Assembly (NCBI GenBank): GCA_903844835.1
Contig: CAIMUU010000081.1
Coordinates: forward strand, 1 to 6,304
Source of the DNA: an uncultured bacterium
GTDB lineage: Bacteria > Patescibacteriota > Saccharimonadia > Saccharimonadales > Saccharimonadaceae
DNA: 6,304 nucleotides
Reading direction: 5' to 3'
Position 1 is the stretch's first letter. Every line of letters begins with the position of its first letter. The position numbers and the translations under genes are program-made. Shown here piece after piece: positions 4,920 through 6,304 of the stretch. The notes under the pieces are model-generated. The model was given only the letters and a program-made list of their open reading frames with translations. It was not told the DNA's origin and did no database searches.

Positions 4920-5777
4920 ATGAAAATCAATAGAATATCACCTCTAGAATACAATTATCTACAGATTATAGATACTATTGATAATTGTCCTAAAAAGTTA
5001 TATTTTATGGGCAAAATTCCCGACATGCGACTGCCGACAGTTGCAATTATTGGGACGCGCAAACCGACATCTTATGGCAAAGAGGTGACATACCAATTAG
5101 CATTCGACCTGGCCAGTCGTGGGGTAGTCATCGTCAGCGGACTAGCTTTAGGAATTGATGCAATTGCTCATCGAGGCGCGCTTGACGCTGGCGGTATCAC
5201 TTTGGCTGTACTTGGCAATGGGCTAGATACAATTTATCCGGCTAATAACCAAAATTTAGCCAAAGAAATATTGGCCAAAAACGGTGCACTTATTAGCGAA
5301 TACGAGCCCGACGTTGATGCCCGTGGTTTTCAATTTCTTGAACGCAACCGAATTGTTAGTGGCTTGTCAGATGCCGTCATAGTTACCGAAGCAGCAATTC
5401 ATAGTGGCACCATGTCGACAGTCGCGCATGCCCTCGAACAGGGCAGAGAAGTCTTTGTCGTACCAGGTAATATTACCAGCCCATTATCGGCTGGTTGCAA
5501 TAAACTCATCAAACAAGGCGCTCACCCGATCACCTGTGCCGATGACGTGCTGGAAGTAATTGCTCCAGATTTACTGCGCCCACAATCAGTCTTACCGCTC
5601 GGCTCAAATAAACTTGAGTCACAAATAATTAATCTACTGCAATCAGGCGTTCGCGACGGCGAAGAATTACAGATTCAAACCGACACCAGCGCCAGCGAAT
5701 TCTCGCAGACCCTGACCATGATGGAAATTTCAGGCACAATTCGCGCCCTCGGCGGAAATCAATGGACATTGCGATAG
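4920..5777 (+). CDS. dprA: DNA processing protein DprA (Smf)
   Basis: This 285-aa protein binds incoming single-stranded DNA and loads RecA during natural transformation. The Rossmann-like core shows PTVAIIGTRKPTSYG (39-53), VIVSGLALGIDAIAH (70-84), AVLGNGLDTIYP (96-107), ISEYEP (125-130), FLERNRIVSGLSDAVIVTEA (139-158) with SGTM (162-165), and the VVPG and SAGCNKLIKQGA segments. About residues 222-285 look like the C-terminal winged helix. The N-terminal part is short, with no full SAM domain. An in-frame ATG at 4893 would add nine residues, but it lies inside the likely -10. The ATG at 4920 begins MKINRISP, a natural N-terminus as far as I recall for related DprA proteins. Neither start has a Shine-Dalgarno. 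topA follows after 137 nt, a common order in bacteria. A palindrome over the promoter suggests repression. Confidence 0.95.
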   Translation: MKINRISPLEYNYLQIIDTIDNCPKKLYFMGKIPDMRLPTVAIIGTRKPTSYGKEVTYQLAFDLASRGVVIVSGLALGIDAIAHRGALDAGGITLAVLGNGLDTIYPANNQNLAKEILAKNGALISEYEPDVDARGFQFLERNRIVSGLSDAVIVTEAAIHSGTMSTVAHALEQGREVFVVPGNITSPLSAGCNKLIKQGAHPITCADDVLEVIAPDLLRPQSVLPLGSNKLESQIINLLQSGVRDGEELQIQTDTSASEFSQTLTMMEISGTIRALGGNQWTLR

Positions 5778-5873
5778 AATAACCCATACCGAGAAGAGTT
5801 CTATGACAAATTGGATAATCGAGATTTATACTAAAATCAATAATATATAATCCATAATCTACTAATGCCTGGG

Positions 5874-5902
5874 TTTACAAATATAAAAAACATGCGTAAT
5901 AT
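5874..5902 (+). promoter_or_regulatory. Promoter of topA
   Basis: TTTACA (5874-5879), 17 bp, TAATAT (5897-5902): 5 of 6 and 4 of 6 consensus matches. The -10 ends 12 nt before the ATG, so the mRNA would have at most a few leader bases. A second TATAAT at 5846-5851 lacks a fitting -35. Confidence 0.5.
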
Positions 5903-5914
5903 GAGTCATTGACC

Positions 5915-6304
5915 ATGAGCAAGAATCTAGTAATCGTCGAGTCGCCAGCCAAAGCAAAAACTATCGAGAAGTATCTTGGCAGTGATTTTACGGTGTTATC
6001 CAGCGTCGGCCATATCCGTAGCATTGCTAAAAAGACCAAAGATGGCACACCACCGATTGATGTAAAAAATGGCTACAAGACAATTTACGAAGTTGATAGT
6101 GACAAGACCAAAATTATTACCGGCCTCAAAAAAGCCGTCAAAGAAGCCTGCAAAATTTGGCTAGCAACCGATGAAGACCGCGAAGGCGAGGCAATCGCCT
6201 GGCATCTTTGTGAAGTTTTGAAGCTCGATACCAAAACAACTAATCGTATCGTTTTTCATGAAATTACAAAAAACGCCATTGAGGAGGCTGTAAAAAATCC
6301 GCGC
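5915..6304 (+). CDS. topA: DNA topoisomerase I, N-terminal part (3' end outside window)
   Basis: The first 130 codons of a type IA topoisomerase, which relaxes negative supercoils by cutting and rejoining one strand. The Toprim domain is clear: LVIVESPAKAKTIEKYLG (5-22) with the metal-linked Glu9, SVGHIRSI (30-37), and ATDEDREGEAIAWHL (84-98) with Asp86, Asp88 and Glu90, followed by RIVFHEITKNAI. The catalytic Tyr and C-terminal zinc or basic region lie outside the window. The start is the first ATG after an in-frame stop at 5897. A TTG at 5909 is possible but less likely. There is no Shine-Dalgarno and a -10 lies just upstream, as at der. The position after dprA matches the frequent dprA-topA order, although a separate promoter seems present here. 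Confidence 0.97.
   Translation, partial: MSKNLVIVESPAKAKTIEKYLGSDFTVLSSVGHIRSIAKKTKDGTPPIDVKNGYKTIYEVDSDKTKIITGLKKAVKEACKIWLATDEDREGEAIAWHLCEVLKLDTKTTNRIVFHEITKNAIEEAVKNPR

Overview
The window reads as a compact chromosomal segment from a bacterium with moderately AT-rich DNA. The best guess, at moderate confidence, is a Candidatus Saccharibacteria (TM7)-like member of the Patescibacteria. This rests on the flavour of the Der, Pth, DprA and TopA sequences, on very short intergenic spaces, and on the mixed use of Shine-Dalgarno-led and apparently leaderless starts. No rRNA, tRNA, CRISPR array, transposase or phage gene was found. UGA is not used as a sense codon in any intact gene here, so the standard code fits.

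Layout. 2-325 (+): 3' end of an RsuA/RluB-type pseudouridine synthase, followed by a probable intrinsic terminator (389-432). 552-1025 (+): a degenerate histidine-phosphatase-fold protein that has lost its catalytic histidine, followed by a strong GNRA-capped hairpin (1048-1071). 1150-2646 (+): der, expressed from an extended -10 promoter so close to the ATG that the mRNA should be almost leaderless. 2648-3217 (+): pth, coupled to der one base downstream and closed by a bidirectional terminator (3225-3248). Then come two minus-strand genes for small membrane proteins of unknown function (3845-3279 and 4481-4101), each with its own extended -10 promoter. The upstream one ends in a strongly folded 3' untranslated region. 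4482-4919 has no protein gene but is full of nested hairpins and looks like a structured RNA (about 4601-4886, probably +). Its putative promoter shares its -35 box with the divergent promoter of the 4481 gene. 4920-5777 (+): dprA, with a perfect palindrome over its likely -10. 5915-6304 (+): the start of topA, again nearly leaderless, running off the window.

How it fits together. The conserved backbone is information processing: rRNA modification, ribosome assembly (Der), peptidyl-tRNA recycling (Pth), ssDNA handling and transformation (DprA), and DNA relaxation (TopA). Two accessory patches interrupt it: the pseudo-phosphatase gene, and the membrane-protein plus structured-RNA block between pth and dprA. 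The second patch is the most likely place for something undescribed.
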